From positions 496,001 to 560,000 of the forward strand of contig JAKJHU010000108.1 in NCBI GenBank assembly GCA_022316685.1: DNA of 64,000 bases, read 5' to 3'. Below, one piece after another: positions 12,101 to 21,460 of the stretch (position 1 is the first letter of the stretch; each line of letters opens with the position of its first letter). Position numbers and translations under genes: made by a program. The stretch comes from Progne subis subis. Its lineage: Eukaryota > Chordata > Aves > Passeriformes > Hirundinidae. The notes under the pieces are model-generated. The model was not told the DNA's origin, made no database searches, and was given only the letters and a program-made list of their open reading frames with translations.

Positions 12101-12390
12101 CCTTCATCCCCCTCCAGAGGGATGGGAATTCCCACAGGGAGATTTCCTGAAATGCTGAGCCTGGCTCTGCTCTCCTGGGATGGCTCTGGGTGCCTCAGGC
12201 AGCCTGCAGGTGGAATTGCTGAACCCTTGGCAAAGGTTTGGAGGTGAGATGGGTGTGAAGCTCTCACTGAACAGCTGTAGGAGTGGTCAGAAATACCCCA
12301 CACTCACCTCTCAGTGCATCCCTCTCTCTCATCACCTTTTTCCCTTTTTTTTTTTTTTTCCCCTTTTCCCCTCCTTCAGACAAAAGCTAG
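5..12390 (+). CDS. ARHGEF12: ARHGEF12 (LARG) RhoGEF, 3' part, spliced, 14 coding exons
   Basis: Rho guanine-nucleotide exchange factor that couples G-alpha-12/13 and plexin signals to RhoA at the plasma membrane. The exons join in phase into about 671 residues, the C-terminal part of a protein usually about 1,540 long. In order they give the C-terminal half of the DH (catalytic) domain (residues about 1-112, including the conserved QRLTKYPLLL helix), a PH domain (about 148-262), and a tail carrying SGEHFFDAREAHSDENP, GNYLILDGY and the terminal HSDKS. These tail motifs match ARHGEF12 rather than ARHGEF11 or ARHGEF1, from memory of the family. The N-terminal PDZ and RGS-like domains lie upstream of the window. 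Exon lengths sum to 2,017 bases, one more than a multiple of three. The extra base falls inside exon 8291-8756. All introns are GT-AG. Confidence 0.93.
131..335 (+). repeat. Intronic minisatellite, ~22-27 bp unit
   Basis: About eight imperfect copies of a unit like TTTTCTCCACCAGGCTTTTG start right after the splice donor at 130. Each unit is a pyrimidine run ending in CAG or CCAG, so it resembles a 3' splice site. The repeat decays to unique sequence near 335. Confidence 0.85.
336..1076 (+). other. ARHGEF12: ARHGEF12 intron, remainder
   Basis: Intron sequence after the minisatellite. Overlapping open frames between 378 and 1016 exist on both strands, but they have no family resemblance and no splice logic. 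Nothing else seen. Confidence 0.8.
1077..1191 (+). CDS. ARHGEF12: ARHGEF12 exon, DH domain part 2
   Basis: Acceptor TTTAG|GATGCC, donor ACAG|GTAAAG, ends phase 1. Encodes DAESNPLCRRLQLKDIIP followed by TEMQRLTKYPLLLDNIAKYT, which contains the DH conserved-region-3 helix that contacts RhoA switch regions in this family. Confidence 0.95.
1192..2017 (+). other. ARHGEF12: ARHGEF12 intron
   Basis: AT-richer intron with short A-tracts near 1330-1390. No repeat family or RNA gene recognised. Confidence 0.8.
2018..2118 (+). CDS. ARHGEF12: ARHGEF12 exon, end of DH domain
   Basis: Acceptor CTTGCAG|AG, donor AAGCAG|GTGAGA. Reads ELPEEKEKVKKAADHCRQIL and continues to NQAVKESENKQ, the final long helix of the DH domain. 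Confidence 0.95.
2221..2298 (+). CDS. ARHGEF12: ARHGEF12 exon, DH-PH linker
   Basis: Acceptor TCCTGCAG|CAC, donor TTCAGG|GTGAGT, 26 codons in phase 0. Reads HLEDYQRRLDLSYLKQSEDP and MMDEFR, the linker helix between the DH and PH domains. Confidence 0.94.
2299..3461 (+). other. ARHGEF12: ARHGEF12 intron
   Basis: Intron of about 1.16 kb with an A19-type tract near 2833-2851. Chance open frames at 2798-3100 and 3077-3395 show no domain signal. Nothing else seen. Confidence 0.8.
3462..3537 (+). CDS. ARHGEF12: ARHGEF12 exon, start of PH domain
   Basis: Acceptor GTGACAG|AAC, donor ATCG|GTGAGT. Encodes NLDLTKRKMLHEGPLTWKVN and RDKTI. The HEGPLTWK strand opens the PH domain. Confidence 0.94.
3538..3933 (+). 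other. ARHGEF12: ARHGEF12 intron
   Basis: Short intron with a T-rich acceptor region at 3890-3920. No repeat or RNA gene recognised. Confidence 0.8.
3934..4101 (+). CDS. ARHGEF12: ARHGEF12 exon, PH domain core
   Basis: Acceptor GGGCAG|AT, donor ACAG|GTCAGT. Encodes 55 residues from LYTLLLEDILVLLQKQDD to the IKLNTVLVRQVAT strand, the beta-sheet core of the PH domain. Confidence 0.95.
4102..4583 (+). other. ARHGEF12: ARHGEF12 intron
   Basis: Unique intron sequence. No repeat or RNA gene recognised. Confidence 0.8.
4584..4671 (+). CDS. ARHGEF12: ARHGEF12 exon, PH domain
   Basis: Acceptor GTGCAG|AT, donor GT|GTAAGT. Encodes NKAFFVISMSATGAHIYELV and AQTVSEKN, the last strands and start of the C-terminal helix of the PH domain. 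Confidence 0.95.
4672..5373 (+). other. ARHGEF12: ARHGEF12 intron
   Basis: Intron with an AT-rich stretch near 5110-5150. Chance open frame 4762-5031. Nothing else seen. Confidence 0.8.
5374..5463 (+). CDS. ARHGEF12: ARHGEF12 exon, end of PH domain
   Basis: Acceptor GCTGCAG|C completes V from the previous exon. It then reads WQDLIAQMAGTVKMGSSRRV and IPLPQSGPG. Donor is GA|GTAAGT (phase 2). The invariant PH-domain tryptophan is the W of WQDL. Confidence 0.93.
5612..5688 (+). CDS. ARHGEF12: ARHGEF12 exon, acidic linker
   Basis: Acceptor CCTGCAG|AG, donor CCAG|GTAAAA. Encodes EEREEEEQQKLKEQHDIPAS and SLQSP, an acidic segment just after the PH domain. The SLQSP-DxDLGLES junction with the next exon matches the family. 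Confidence 0.92.
5689..6027 (+). other. ARHGEF12: ARHGEF12 intron
   Basis: Short intron with no recognised repeat. Its acceptor is TTTTCTAG. Confidence 0.8.
6028..6255 (+). CDS. ARHGEF12: ARHGEF12 exon, C-terminal tail
   Basis: Acceptor TTTCTAG|AT, donor AACT|GTGAGT, 75 full codons. Begins DKDLGLESPLILNPQ and ends EGQWAQDALRN. Low-complexity, probably disordered tail except for the conserved ends. The final ALRN joins LGLLRQLL in the next exon. Confidence 0.92.
6318..6480. repeat. Old dispersed repeat, copy 1
   Basis: Shares scattered blocks with 13,744-13,890, including GCTGGATTTCACACAG and the later order TTTAGGCATCTCC / GAGGGTGATAATGAATTTT. Divergence is high by eye. The family is not recognised. 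Confidence 0.55.
7555..7586. repeat. Homopyrimidine T7-C15-T10 tract
   Basis: An uninterrupted pyrimidine run on the + strand: seven T, fifteen C, ten T. The near-mirror arrangement has potential to form triplex DNA and is prone to length change. Confidence 0.9.
7914..8218 (+). repeat. 0.3-kb intronic duplication, copy A (contains CR1-like core)
   Basis: Nearly identical to 9761-10,071. The shared block runs from GGTGCCATTAGTGCAAGAGC to CTGTCTCTGAAAATCTGCTC with only a handful of differences. An internal part (about 8005-8062) resembles the CR1 tail motif GAATATCCTGAGCTGGA...GAGTCCAA. The copy ends 72 bp before the next coding exon. Confidence 0.92.
8291..8756 (+). CDS. ARHGEF12: ARHGEF12 exon, C-terminal tail, contains a 1-base frame break
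   Basis: Acceptor CTTGCAG|TG, donor TCAG|GTGAGC. The 5' part reads LGLLRQLLVQQLGLAEKG in the frame set by the upstream exon. The 3' part reads GEHFFDAREAHSDENP in the next frame (+1). The exon is 466 bases long, one more than both flanking phases allow. Comparison with the family's PRTxxE motif places the shift near the C5 run at 8503-8507, where one C fewer would give a continuous frame. No stop codon intervenes in the 3' frame. An assembly homopolymer error is the simplest explanation, but a real lesion or polymorphism is possible. Confidence 0.88.
8757..10134 (+). other. ARHGEF12: ARHGEF12 intron
   Basis: Intron with an AT-rich block (about 9100-9560), a possible internal poly(A) signal AATAAA at 9602-9607, and the second copy of the 0.3-kb duplication at its 3' end. 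Confidence 0.82.
9761..10071 (+). repeat. 0.3-kb intronic duplication, copy B
   Basis: Second copy of the 7914-8218 block. Small differences include an extra A in CTTAGGAG and a short expansion GGATATGGGCC near the 3' end. It ends 63 bp before the next exon, almost the same exon-proximal position as copy A. Confidence 0.92.
10135..10454 (+). CDS. ARHGEF12: ARHGEF12 exon, C-terminal tail
   Basis: Acceptor TCCGCAG|GA, donor GAAG|GTGCGT, 106 codons. Starts with the conserved GNYLILDGYGTVQESSTDEE and ends IHNIEDALEKLK, a short conserved helix. A CAG run encodes five glutamines (10,250-10,265). GC-rich codons are more frequent than in the DH-PH exons. Confidence 0.92.
10455..11389 (+). other. ARHGEF12: ARHGEF12 intron
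   Basis: Contains a sense-oriented CR1 tail fragment (10,835-11,035). Otherwise unique sequence. Confidence 0.82.
10835..11035 (+). mobile_element. CR1 LINE fragment, sense
   Basis: The order GATTAGGGAGAAATTCTTCAC, GGGTTGGGAGGGTCAGAGTC, CATCCCTGGAGGTGCTCAAG, TCCAGCCTTGGTAAATCTG follows the 3' part of avian CR1 elements. It is 5'-truncated and degraded. Confidence 0.8.
11390..11462 (+). CDS. ARHGEF12: ARHGEF12 penultimate coding exon
   Basis: Acceptor TTTTGCAG|GAG, donor TCAG|GTAGGA, ends phase 1. Encodes EVEEDYSVLRRQGLAGSAST and GEHS, matching the family's EExYxxLxxRLAGSALTxxHS pattern. Confidence 0.92.
11463..12379 (+). other. ARHGEF12: ARHGEF12 last intron
   Basis: Contains an old LTR copy (about 11,519-11,930), then unique sequence and a long pyrimidine tract before the acceptor at 12,379. 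Confidence 0.82.
11519..11930 (-). mobile_element. Old solo LTR, family B, degraded
   Basis: Shares the core GGGGCTGCACCCAAAATGGA, CACTTTGATCA...GGCCATTTGCACATTGGG and an inverted poly(A) signal (TTTATT) with the LTRs at 49,265 and 58,104, but is much more divergent. Ends are approximate. Non-coding, with no viral gene nearby. Confidence 0.68.
12380..12390 (+). CDS. ARHGEF12: ARHGEF12 last coding exon and stop
   Basis: Acceptor CCTTCAG|AC after a T-rich tract. With the previous exon it completes D, then reads K S and stops at TAG (12,388-12,390). The terminal HSDKS agrees with the ARHGEF12 family C-terminus. Confidence 0.9.
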
Positions 12391-13743
12391 TCGTGTTTCC
12401 AGGAGTGGCTGAAGATTGGATGAAGAGAATCAGGACACAGCACCCGCTGTCTCCCCTCTGGACTCTGGGATGAGGGTTTGGAGCATCCAAACAGGAACCA
12501 TTCTCTAGCAAAGTGGGCATGGGGGTGCTTTTCCTGTGGGGCATCTGCACTATCTTGTCAGTGAGGGAGTCTATTCTATTCTGCTCCTCTCCTTGCTACC
12601 AGAAATTCTTTTTTTTTTTTTTTTCAGAACAGGAAAAAAAAAAAAAAAAAACCAAACCAAATGTACAGAGCTTTGGGTGTAGGATATTAAAAAAAAAAAA
12701 AAAATGTATTTAGACATTTAAAAGAAGAAGAAAAGAAATCAATGTATTTATTTGACTTCATTCCGTGTATCAAAAGCACATTTTAATTTTTTAATCTGCC
12801 TTTTTTTTTTTTTTTTTTTTTTGGTCTGTTTTTGGGTGGTGACAGTTGTGGCCCCCTTCACGTGGCCACCCTGCCTGGTGAGGAGAAAGGGGGGACCCGT
12901 GTGCAGGTGTTTCCTCACTGGACTGGACTCTGCACTCCCTGCTGGCACTCAGACTACCAAGGAGCTACTCATGAAGGTGTTAGGATGGAATTTTATGGCT
13001 GGAATTTGTCTGTATCCAACCAGCTGCATGGGAATTGCTCATGTCACCACGTGTGGAACGGGAATTTTCCATGCACTAAACAGCCAGGCACTTGAGATGG
13101 GCGAATTTTCCTTTTCCCCTTTCCCATTCCTTTGCTGGGAGAGGAGAAAGAGGTTTAATTTTGGGTTGTTTTTTTTTTTTTTTCTTGACTTTGTTGGCTT
13201 TGATCATTGTCTCCTTTGTAAAGTGATAAAAATACTTGGACCTGCAGCACTTTTTGTAACTCTTCTCTGGATCAAAAAAGCAAAAAAAAGAAAAGAGGAA
13301 AAGAAAAAAAAAAAAAAAAAAAAAGAGGAAAAACATGCAAACCCAGAAGTGTTTCAAAGATGTGGGGCAGCTCTGCCCCTGATTCACTACTGAATGAAAA
13401 AGGGCTGCCGTGGAGTTAGCCACAGGTACTGCTGATTATAGGGCCAGTAAGTTTTAGTACCTGAAGTATGTCTTGCTGAGGGCTCGGGGTGGGGTTTGGG
13501 GTTGTTTTTTTGGGGCGGGCTTGGCTTTTGTTGAGTTTTTCTTTCTTTGGAAATCGTTGGTGCCGATGCGTTCTCACCCAAACGGAGGTGGGCAGCCCGA
13601 GAAGGCTGGAGCAGCTCTGGGGCACTTCCTGCTGGGGTTTGCTGCTGGAATCCCTGCCAGGCTGGGGACAGGACGGGATTCAGGCTGTCACAGGGCGGCC
13701 TGAGCTGTGCCTCTGCCCTGAGCTCGTTTCCATTCATGATCCA

Positions 13744-13890
13744 TCCCCCAGTGCTGGATTTCACACAGGATGGATCTGGCAGCGCGGAGCTCTGGGTTCC
13801 TGCACTGCCCCTCCCGTGGGCTTCAGCCATCTCCGTGCTTTTCTGGGCTTTGTGTATCAAGTGAGGGTGACAGTGAATTTTCCCCGTCCT
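13744..13890. repeat. Old dispersed repeat, copy 2
   Basis: Collinear with 6318-6480: GCTGGATTTCACACAGGATG, CTTCAGCCATCTCC and GAGGGTGACAGTGAATTTT occur in the same order. Its presence in the putative UTR shows insertion of repeats there. Confidence 0.55.
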
Positions 13891-16153
13891 GCTCGGCACA
13901 GGGGGATCAGGCTGTCCCCAGCACGGGGCTGCTCCTGCGGGGTGTGTGAGGAGCACTGCACTCCCTCTCCCTGAGTTTTAAGCTCTTTAAGGAAGCCAGT
14001 CCTGCACATCCCACGGATGGTCAGACCGATGTTTGCTCAGCACCAGGATCCTCCTGCTCCTCTGAACCAAATGTTTTCCCTTTTAGCTGCTGGCAAGAAA
14101 TCACCTCTGTCCCTTGTCAGAAAAATCCCAGCTCTTGTTCTTCCCCCAGAAAGCTGTGGGGGATGAGTTCAGGTGACAGGAGAGGGAGCAGAGGCGATTT
14201 TGGTCTGGGAGTTGGAGCCCTTGGAGAGTAGGGAAGAATTCCTGTTGTTTGAAGAGCATCACCACTGCCAGCACCAGCCAAATCCTCCTGCAGGCTGCCA
14301 GGAGCTCCCTGGGTTTTTTGGGATGCACCAAGGCCTGTCCTGCCGTGTGGAATTATTGTCAGTATTAACCCACCTCATGGATGGACTCTTCCCTCCTCAC
14401 CTCAGCCCCCCAATTCCCCGGGTTATAAACATCCAAATTTCCTCTGAGAACCTCAAGCCTGGAACGCTGCCATGGATGCTGCCAGGAAGAGAACTGGGCA
14501 ACAGCCAGAGCTGGTGTTGGACCCCCTTTTCCAAAACCCTCACACTCCAAAAACAGGAGCAGTTTCTGTGACCTCAGTGATGTAAAACCTTGGTGGTTGA
14601 CAGGGGATCATCCCTGAACTCCAGAGCAGAGGGAGCTCAGTCTGGCTTTAGAAGAAGAGCAGCAAAGGTGGGGCTGGTGCAGGCCTGGCTGTTTCCTGCT
14701 CTTTGCTCGTGCCTGAACACAAAATCCTCGGTGGTTCTCTCCAGGCTGCCAGAATTCCAAGGTCTGTGGTGGTTCCTGGTGTCACCTCTGGTGGTTGTGG
14801 CAGCAGTGACGAGCTGGGGACGCAGTGTGTGTGCGAATTCCCTTTTTTGCCTGCTGGAGTGGATTTTTCCCCAAAATCCTTTAATTCTGCCTTGGGGTAA
14901 TGGCCAGGGGTGAGGGCAGCTGTGTCCCTGTCGCTTCCTGGGTGGACAAAGGGAGAATCTGCTCAGTGCCAGGCACAGGGTGGCACAGGAGCCTGTGGAG
15001 CAGCGGGCAGAGCAGGGCAGGACGTGACAGATCCAGGCACACTGGAGAAGCCCAGCTCGTCTGATCCCAGTTTTATGGGTGACATAAACCCCGCTCTGGG
15101 CTGTGTCCTGGCTGTGCTTCCAGCTCGGGATCATCCTCACAGACAGGGAAGGGATGGAGGGTCAGGGATCCCCTCACCTGCAGGGACAGGGAATTCCTTT
15201 TCCTCCCTGGCACCTCTGCTGCACCACAGACCTCGGGCTGGAGGAAGGAGCTGCAGCTCACATGCACTATTCAGGATTCCCACGGTTTTTTCCTCCTTTA
15301 AGCCATAAGATTCCCCTTATTTTAAAGTGAAATTCTCATTTTAATTTGCCCCTGGTTGGTGATGGGTTGGGCATTCCCATATCCAGACGGTTCTGTGGAG
15401 TTTGTTTTTTGTCCCAGGTCCTTGTCCCAATTCCGCCCCCCCCCAAATAGAACAAGGATTTCTTGTTTTGGGAACAAGGATGGGATGTAAGAACATCATC
15501 TGAGAGGTCATTCCCTTCTGCTGTCACACAGCTCAAGCCAAAAGCTCAGATGGAATTTTTTCTGGGATGGGAATTCCCTTCTCCTGCAGAAGATTCCTGA
15601 GCACCCCTGGTCTGTAGAAGGATGAGGAGCTGTGAGCTCTCAGGCAGCACTTGGCCTGTTGCAGTGTTCTAAAATTGAATATTCTGATTTATGCTCCCTG
15701 CTGTTCGAAGATCTCATTCTCCTTTATCCAGTATTTTCTCCCTGTTCCCCAAAAAAATCCCTGGATTCCCTCCCCTTCCCCAAAGGTGCCAACTGACAAG
15801 CAGATGTACTGCAAAAGGGATACTGCAGCCAAAACACTGCTGTTTTATTTTGAATTAAGTCTTGTGGAGCTCTCTTCATACTAGAATATTTTTATTTTCT
15901 TTGTACAACATACAATCATGTACTCTTAACAGAGATTTACTTTAAAGAGAAGAAAAGAAAAAAAAAAAAAATCTGGAGGTATTCTTTAAAATGAAAAAAA
16001 AAATACACAAAAATCTTTATTAATAATCCTGTATTTTTACTGATCATGTTTGAATGTCTAAAAAAAAAAAGACTTTATTGTTCTAATTATCCAGATGTAT
16101 GTTTGTAAAATAGCTCTTTTATGACTTAGCTGATCGGGTTGTATGTTTCTGGA

Positions 16154-16159
16154 ATTAAA
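16154..16159 (+). terminator. ARHGEF12: Proximal poly(A) signal candidate ATTAAA
   Basis: ATTAAA sits at the end of an AT-rich block that has the look of a conserved 3' UTR terminus. A cleavage site would fall near 16,175-16,180, where genomic A-rich sequence follows. Confidence 0.5.
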
Positions 16160-17456
16160 TATTGGTCACTTAAAAGAAAAAAAAAAAAAAAAAAAGAAAG
16201 AAGAAGAAGAAATCTGTTTTCAGGACCTGGGAAATAGAAAATTTAAGCATTTCAAATATCATTAAATAAGCTTAAAGGAAAAATGAGCTTTGTCTGGCGG
16301 ATTTCTTGGGGTGGCTTGGCCGCGCTTGCCTGGAGCGTTCGCAGGAAATTCTTGTTTGAAGGGAGTTTTCCTCGGGGGCAATGAATTTTCGCGGAGGTTG
16401 AAGTACCTGGGGTCGTATTTTTTTGCTGCTCCGAGTGAATGAATCATTAATTAGTTAATTACTCGACAGGACCTAACTACAGGAAAATGAAATCCCCCAG
16501 CTGTTGGGAGCTGAGCTGATCCTCCAGGAGCTGAAGCCTTGCTGGACACCTGGGGCCTTCCTGGGTGGTTCTGCAGCTGCCAGGTGAGATTATAAAGGGA
16601 ATTTTTTTTTTTTTTTTTTTTTTGCCCTTTTTAAGGAATTTCTGCTTGGTTTTTCCCCCCTTTTAAAGAAATTTCTGCTTGCCCTGGTCACGGACAGCAA
16701 TTTAATGAACGCTGGGAGAAGTTCAGAGGAGCTGCCGCTGCTCCTCTGGGACAATTCAGCCTGAGCAGGGAGCTCTGCTTTCAATCCCAAATCATTTTTG
16801 GCTCCTTTGCCCTTTTAAATCCAACCAGGACCATTATTCAGTTAAGGTAAATTCATTGATCCCATTAATTTCTTGTTATTTTTAAGAGAGGATTTGTTTT
16901 GAAGGCTGGGAACTGTTGCTGGTGCAACCCTTCCACGTGATATTTCACCTCGGCATCTCGCCAATATTTATTTGCATTCCCATTTTTTCTGCTGCATCTT
17001 TTTCCCCCCCCTCTGCTGGGACAGGCCCAGAAATGTAAAAGAGAAGTGAAATTAAAACCTGGCTGTTGAGGGAACCTGCGAATTCTTGCACAGGGAACAT
17101 CTGTGCTGAGAGTTTGGTGATTTGTGCTCTCCCTGAATCCCTGGCGTTGGTGCCGTCCCTGCCTTCAGCTTCTCTGCAAGGTGATGATTCCTGACAGACA
17201 AGCTGGCAAAAAGAAATAAATTGAGAACAACACCAAAATAGAAAACAAATCGAGTTTATTCCTGAAAACTTGGGAGTTTTTCCTTTTTTTCTTTCCCCTT
17301 CCCTGTCTGCATTATGTGCATGAAGCTCCTTGAGAGATTTCTTTATTGCTTTATTATAATTGGTAATCTGAGCTCTATTACGCTTTCCTAATGATGCTCT
17401 TCGTGTTTTGCCTGTTTAAATGTTATTTTATATATTCCCTTTACTGCCTTGCTGTA

Positions 17457-17462
17457 AATAAA
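17457..17462 (+). terminator. ARHGEF12: Distal poly(A) signal candidate AATAAA
   Basis: CTGTAAATAAATGTTTCAAA is a canonical signal in an AT-rich context, followed by G/T-rich sequence near 17,540-17,570. It could be the main end of the ARHGEF12 transcript. Confidence 0.5.
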
Positions 17463-17681
17463 TGTTTCAAAAACTCAGCAGCTCAGAGAAATCCGAGCTC
17501 TGTGGCTCCTGGAACCCCAGCTGGGGATGGGGGAGGGCTGTGCTGCAGTTTTGGGGTTGTTTTGCATCCACAATCCTGGAATTCATCTCTCCACAGGCAG
17601 GGAAGACATGAGGGGGATTCAAGGAGTCATGTTGGATCATTTTGAGTCAATTTTGGGTTGTTTTGAGTCATTTCTGGGGTA

Positions 17682-17728
17682 TAGGAGCTTTTAAGGTCCC
17701 TTCCAACCCAAACCATTCCATGATTCCA
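17682..17728 (+). mobile_element. CR1 LINE 3' tail fragment
   Basis: TTTAAGGTCCCTTCCAACCC followed by AAACCATTCCATGATTCC is the characteristic 3' end of avian CR1 elements. Only the last few dozen bases remain. Confidence 0.85.
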
Positions 17729-18430
17729 GGGGTTTCTGAGCAACTGGGGTTGAATTCTATCCATCCCACCTCCCTAGATGACAAAACCCAAGTGTTTCAA
17801 TCCCTTTGTTCTCTCAGCAAAGATCCCTTCACGATCTGCTGAAAAACATCCATAATTTCCCTTCTTTTTGTCAACTCCTCGATGGATTTTAGGTTGTTTT
17901 TGTCCTTTCAAAACACTGATGGGAGGCTGGTGTAGGATGGAAGTTGTCCAGTGCCTGGCATGAGTTCTTTGCCAGTTGGGCTGGGCATTTTTGGGGGGAA
18001 ATGTTTCCCATCAGAGCTGAGCCCAGCACTGCCAGAAACAACAAAAAAAAAAACCCCAAACTTGGATGTTTTTCCATCAAAGTGTCATCCAAAATGGAGC
18101 TGGGAAAGAGCCTGGGGTTAACACCGAGCATATGCCTGGGTCGAACTCTTGGTTTAACGAATCTTCCGAAATTTTTTAGCCGCCTGTTACTTAAAAAGGA
18201 GGCTCAGGGGAGTTTTTGGAAGGAGCCAAAAGTTTTGATCCCACTTATCATCTCCACCCTGGTGAGGTCAGGCAGGGAGAGAGGGGAGCAGCCAAGCAGG
18301 AAAATAAAGCTGTGATTTGTGAGGGATTTCGGAGCCTGTCTGCAGAGCTGCGAGTTGGTTTCCAGCCCCATTCTCCAGCTCCATCACTTCCTGGAAAATA
18401 ATCCTGGGAGAAGGGAATGGGGAGTGAGAG

Positions 18431-18660
18431 GAAATGGCCTCGAGTTGTTCAGGTGAGATTTAGGTTGGATGTTTCTGGTGTTTCTCCCTGGAAAGGCTGG
18501 CCAGGCATTGGAAGAGGGCAGAGGTGGAGTCAGCATCCCTGGAAATGTCCAAACCCTGTGGATGTGGTGCCTGGGGCCGTGATTTGGTGGTGACATCGTG
18601 GGTGTTGGGTTGATGTTATCATTTATTGTTCTTTAAGCCTTAAAAATTCCAGGATTCCAA
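18431..18660 (+). mobile_element. CR1 LINE fragment, sense
   Basis: GAAATGGCCTCGAGTTG, GATTTAGGTTGGATGTTTC, GGCCAGGCATTGGAAGAGG, GTGGAGTCAGCATCCCTGG and GATGTGGTGCCTGGGG appear in CR1 order. 5'-truncated. Confidence 0.88.
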
Positions 18661-20060
18661 ATGCATTTCTTGCATGAAGCCGCCTGCATTTCTCCATATC
18701 CCAAACCAAAAACCCACCAGCCTTTCCTTCAGTCAGGAAACTGAATTTTTTTTTGTTTGGTTTTTTTTTTTTCCCCCCTTTCTTCCTCAGCAGCTGGGAG
18801 TTTACAGCTGCAGATCATCGAGCTGGGCTTTTGGCAGACTAAAACCCCCAAAATATCCCAGCCTCTTCCTTTCTTGCAAGGTTTGTTTGTTTCCAGATGT
18901 CTGCAGCTCATTCAGCGTGGAGCATCTCCCCTGATCAATATTTTAACCTTCTTGTTGATATTTACTCAGTGCTGCTGAATAAACTCCGTGGAGTGGAGCT
19001 GCAGAGCGAATCTCCATTTCTCCCGGCTCTCCGGAGCTCTGGCAATAATTCCCATTATCCGGGGTTATTGTTGTGCTGGGATATTAATGAGCACATCTCC
19101 CTTCCTTCTGTCTCTCCAAATTTCAATTCAGAGCCCACTTCTGGTGCTGAAGCAACTTCTCAGCTCGGAATGGGCGCGGAGAGCAGAGAGCTTTGTGCTA
19201 TTCTTTTGTCAGCTCGCTTTGAAAAAAAACCCTTTTCTCTCGAGTTTGATAAAAAGGAGTTTGATGCAACTCCAGCTGCTTGGGCCTTGTGATGAGGGGG
19301 AGATTAAACCCTTCTTGGTGGCATTTTTAAATCCTTCTCCCATCTTACAAAACTCTGAAGTTTAATCCCATTTCTCTGGCACTTCTGCTGTTTGCCCTTC
19401 ACAAAAACACCAGAACTGTCCCATGTCCCCCTGTGCCTGCCCTTAACCTGTTCTTTCACCTCCAAATACTGATTTTTTTTATTATTATTTTTTTTTTTGC
19501 TTGTTTGGTTTTTTGGCGCTTCTCTCCCGGATTAAACGGGCTCAGTGCATTTCAGAAGCCCCCCTGAGCGATTCATCACCATCATTTTGGGGCGTGCATG
19601 CAGCACAAGTCAAATGGCCTCGATTGCAGCTTCTATTGAGCTCATCTTTTCTCCTCTGCAATTTCTTTATTGTGCCATAATAAAGCTGCCCCTGTCAGTG
19701 CTGAGCTCTGCCTCATCCGTCTCCCTCTGCGAGATGGGAGCTGAGGGAAAATGCTCCTCCTTTGGACTGATCCAGTCCAACCTCAGAAACTGGAAAAAAA
19801 TTCTCTCCAAAGTCATTTTTTCCCTGCTGGAAATGCTGTGACATCCCCAGGCACAGCAGTGGCCGTGGATGTCCCTGCTCAGGGCTCAGCCAGGAACGGA
19901 AAGGAGCAGGGAATGGCTCCAGTCGTGGCTTCTCCCTCTCAGCAAACCCAATTCTCTGATTGAGGCACAAATTCCTGCCCCAAAATCCACATCAGCAGCG
20001 TGGTCTCTGCTCCAGCTGCTCCTCCAGGGCTCCTGTGCTTGGAATTTCCTTACAGAACTC

Positions 20061-20320
20061 AGGGTCTGGGCTCTCAGCAGATCCAAATCTCCCTGTTCAG
20101 GTGCTCATTCCCCTAGAATTGAGTCTTCACTAGCTTCCTTTCCTAACTCTCCATGGAACTAGGAGAGCTGGAACTCTCCATGGAATTACGAGAGCTCCTC
20201 CAGGGTTTGGGCTCTCAGCAGATCCCAATTTCCCTGTTCAGGTGCTCATCCCCCTAGGACTGTGTCTATCCTTCTCTGCTTTCTTTTCCTACCTCTCATG
20301 GAATTATGAGGGCTGGAAAA
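20061..20320. repeat. Tandem duplication, 141-bp unit, ~1.9 copies
   Basis: AGGGTCTGGGCTCTCAGCAG at 20,061 recurs as AGGGTTTGGGCTCTCAGCAG at 20,202. Both are followed by CCCTGTTCAGGTGCTCAT and later CATGGAATTA. A local duplication with modest divergence. Confidence 0.85.
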
Positions 20321-21214
20321 TGCTCTGATGGGAGAAGTCAGACCTGGGGTTCTGCAGGGATAAAAGGTGGCTCTACACCTCTGACCTCTCTTGGCCTGCA
20401 AAAAAGGAAGGTTTTATCAACAGGTGGAGGTTTAAAGGCAGGTGAATTTGCCCCAAAATCACAGCCTGAACCTGTTGCCAAAATGAGAGGTCTCCTCTGA
20501 GTCCTTGGCCCAACCTGCCCATGACTCATTTCGTTCTTCGTTCCTCCCTTTTCTTAATCATTCCTCGCTTGGAAGTCTCTTCATCTTTTGTCTCTTCATC
20601 TCTTGTTTTCCCCACATTTCAAAGAGAGGCTGGGTTTTGGTTGGATGTTTTTTTTCCCTGCCTCACTTAAATGACTGCTTTCCTTTCTCTTTGGGGTGTG
20701 AATGGGATGCGCAGAGGAGAAAACATCCTTTGATGGCAGTAATTACGAGGAGGAGAACATTTAAAAAAAAAAGAGCAAGGGAAAGTGTGATGGAAGGAAA
20801 GACAGGCTGGAAGTGATCAGTCCAATATTTGTGGTATTGAGGGGATGGATCCTGTGATGGCTGAGGTGTTCTGTGTGACCTCCCTGAGATCCTGTCACTG
20901 CTCCCACCCTCTGTTCCCCATCCCCAAAATCCCCAAATCCTTAAATCTTGCACCTTCTTTAAGAGCTCTGATCTCCCAGAGTTCTCTCACTGCACCTGAG
21001 AGGGGGTAGGATCCATTTTTGGGAAGCTTTAGGCACTAAAATCCCCAATCCCACGTGTATTTCTGGGATTAGGTGACACTTAAAGGCTTCCCAAATTGGG
21101 AATCGGGGTGTGGAACAGGAATATCCTCCCAAATCCTGCATCAGGATTTGGCAGATGCCGCTCCCGACTCTCCAGCTCGCTGAAATTCACACACATTTCC
21201 CTTTCTGCATGGAG

Positions 21215-21460
21215 GAGAAGGCAAACAAACTGTTCCACAAAATGTTCCTTATTTATCTAACTCATCCTACCAACTTCTTGGAGCTATCTAAATTTATATT
21301 TATAATTAGCCGGGCTTTTTTTATACAACTACCGCGGGCTACTTGCTCCTCTCACTGCTTCCTTCAGATCAGCTGAAGGATAATGATAAAATTAATGATA
21401 AAATTATCTCATTTGGATGTCTCCTATTACCAATAAAAACTTATTATGAACCTGGGTGGG
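21215..21460. other. AT-rich complex block, possible conserved non-coding element
   Basis: Low-GC, non-repetitive sequence with ATTTATATTTATAATTAGC and the doubled word TAATGATAAAATTA, set in GC-rich surroundings. No coding signal. Function is a guess from composition. Confidence 0.3.

Larger units (their letters stand above)
12391..17480 (+). other. ARHGEF12: ARHGEF12 3' UTR (probable, extent uncertain)
   Basis: Non-coding sequence after the stop without a recognisable splice structure. A/T homopolymers (12,606-12,700; 12,800-12,822; 13,305-13,325) and an AT-rich block at 15,880-16,180 and 17,330-17,470 fit a long vertebrate 3' UTR. The true end may be near 16,180 or near 17,480. Open frames inside it look like chance. 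Confidence 0.6.

Noticed and set aside
12752..13393. 213-codon frame downstream of the ARHGEF12 stop
   Set aside because: Runs through homopolymer T and A tracts in the probable 3' UTR and encodes poly-Phe and poly-Lys.
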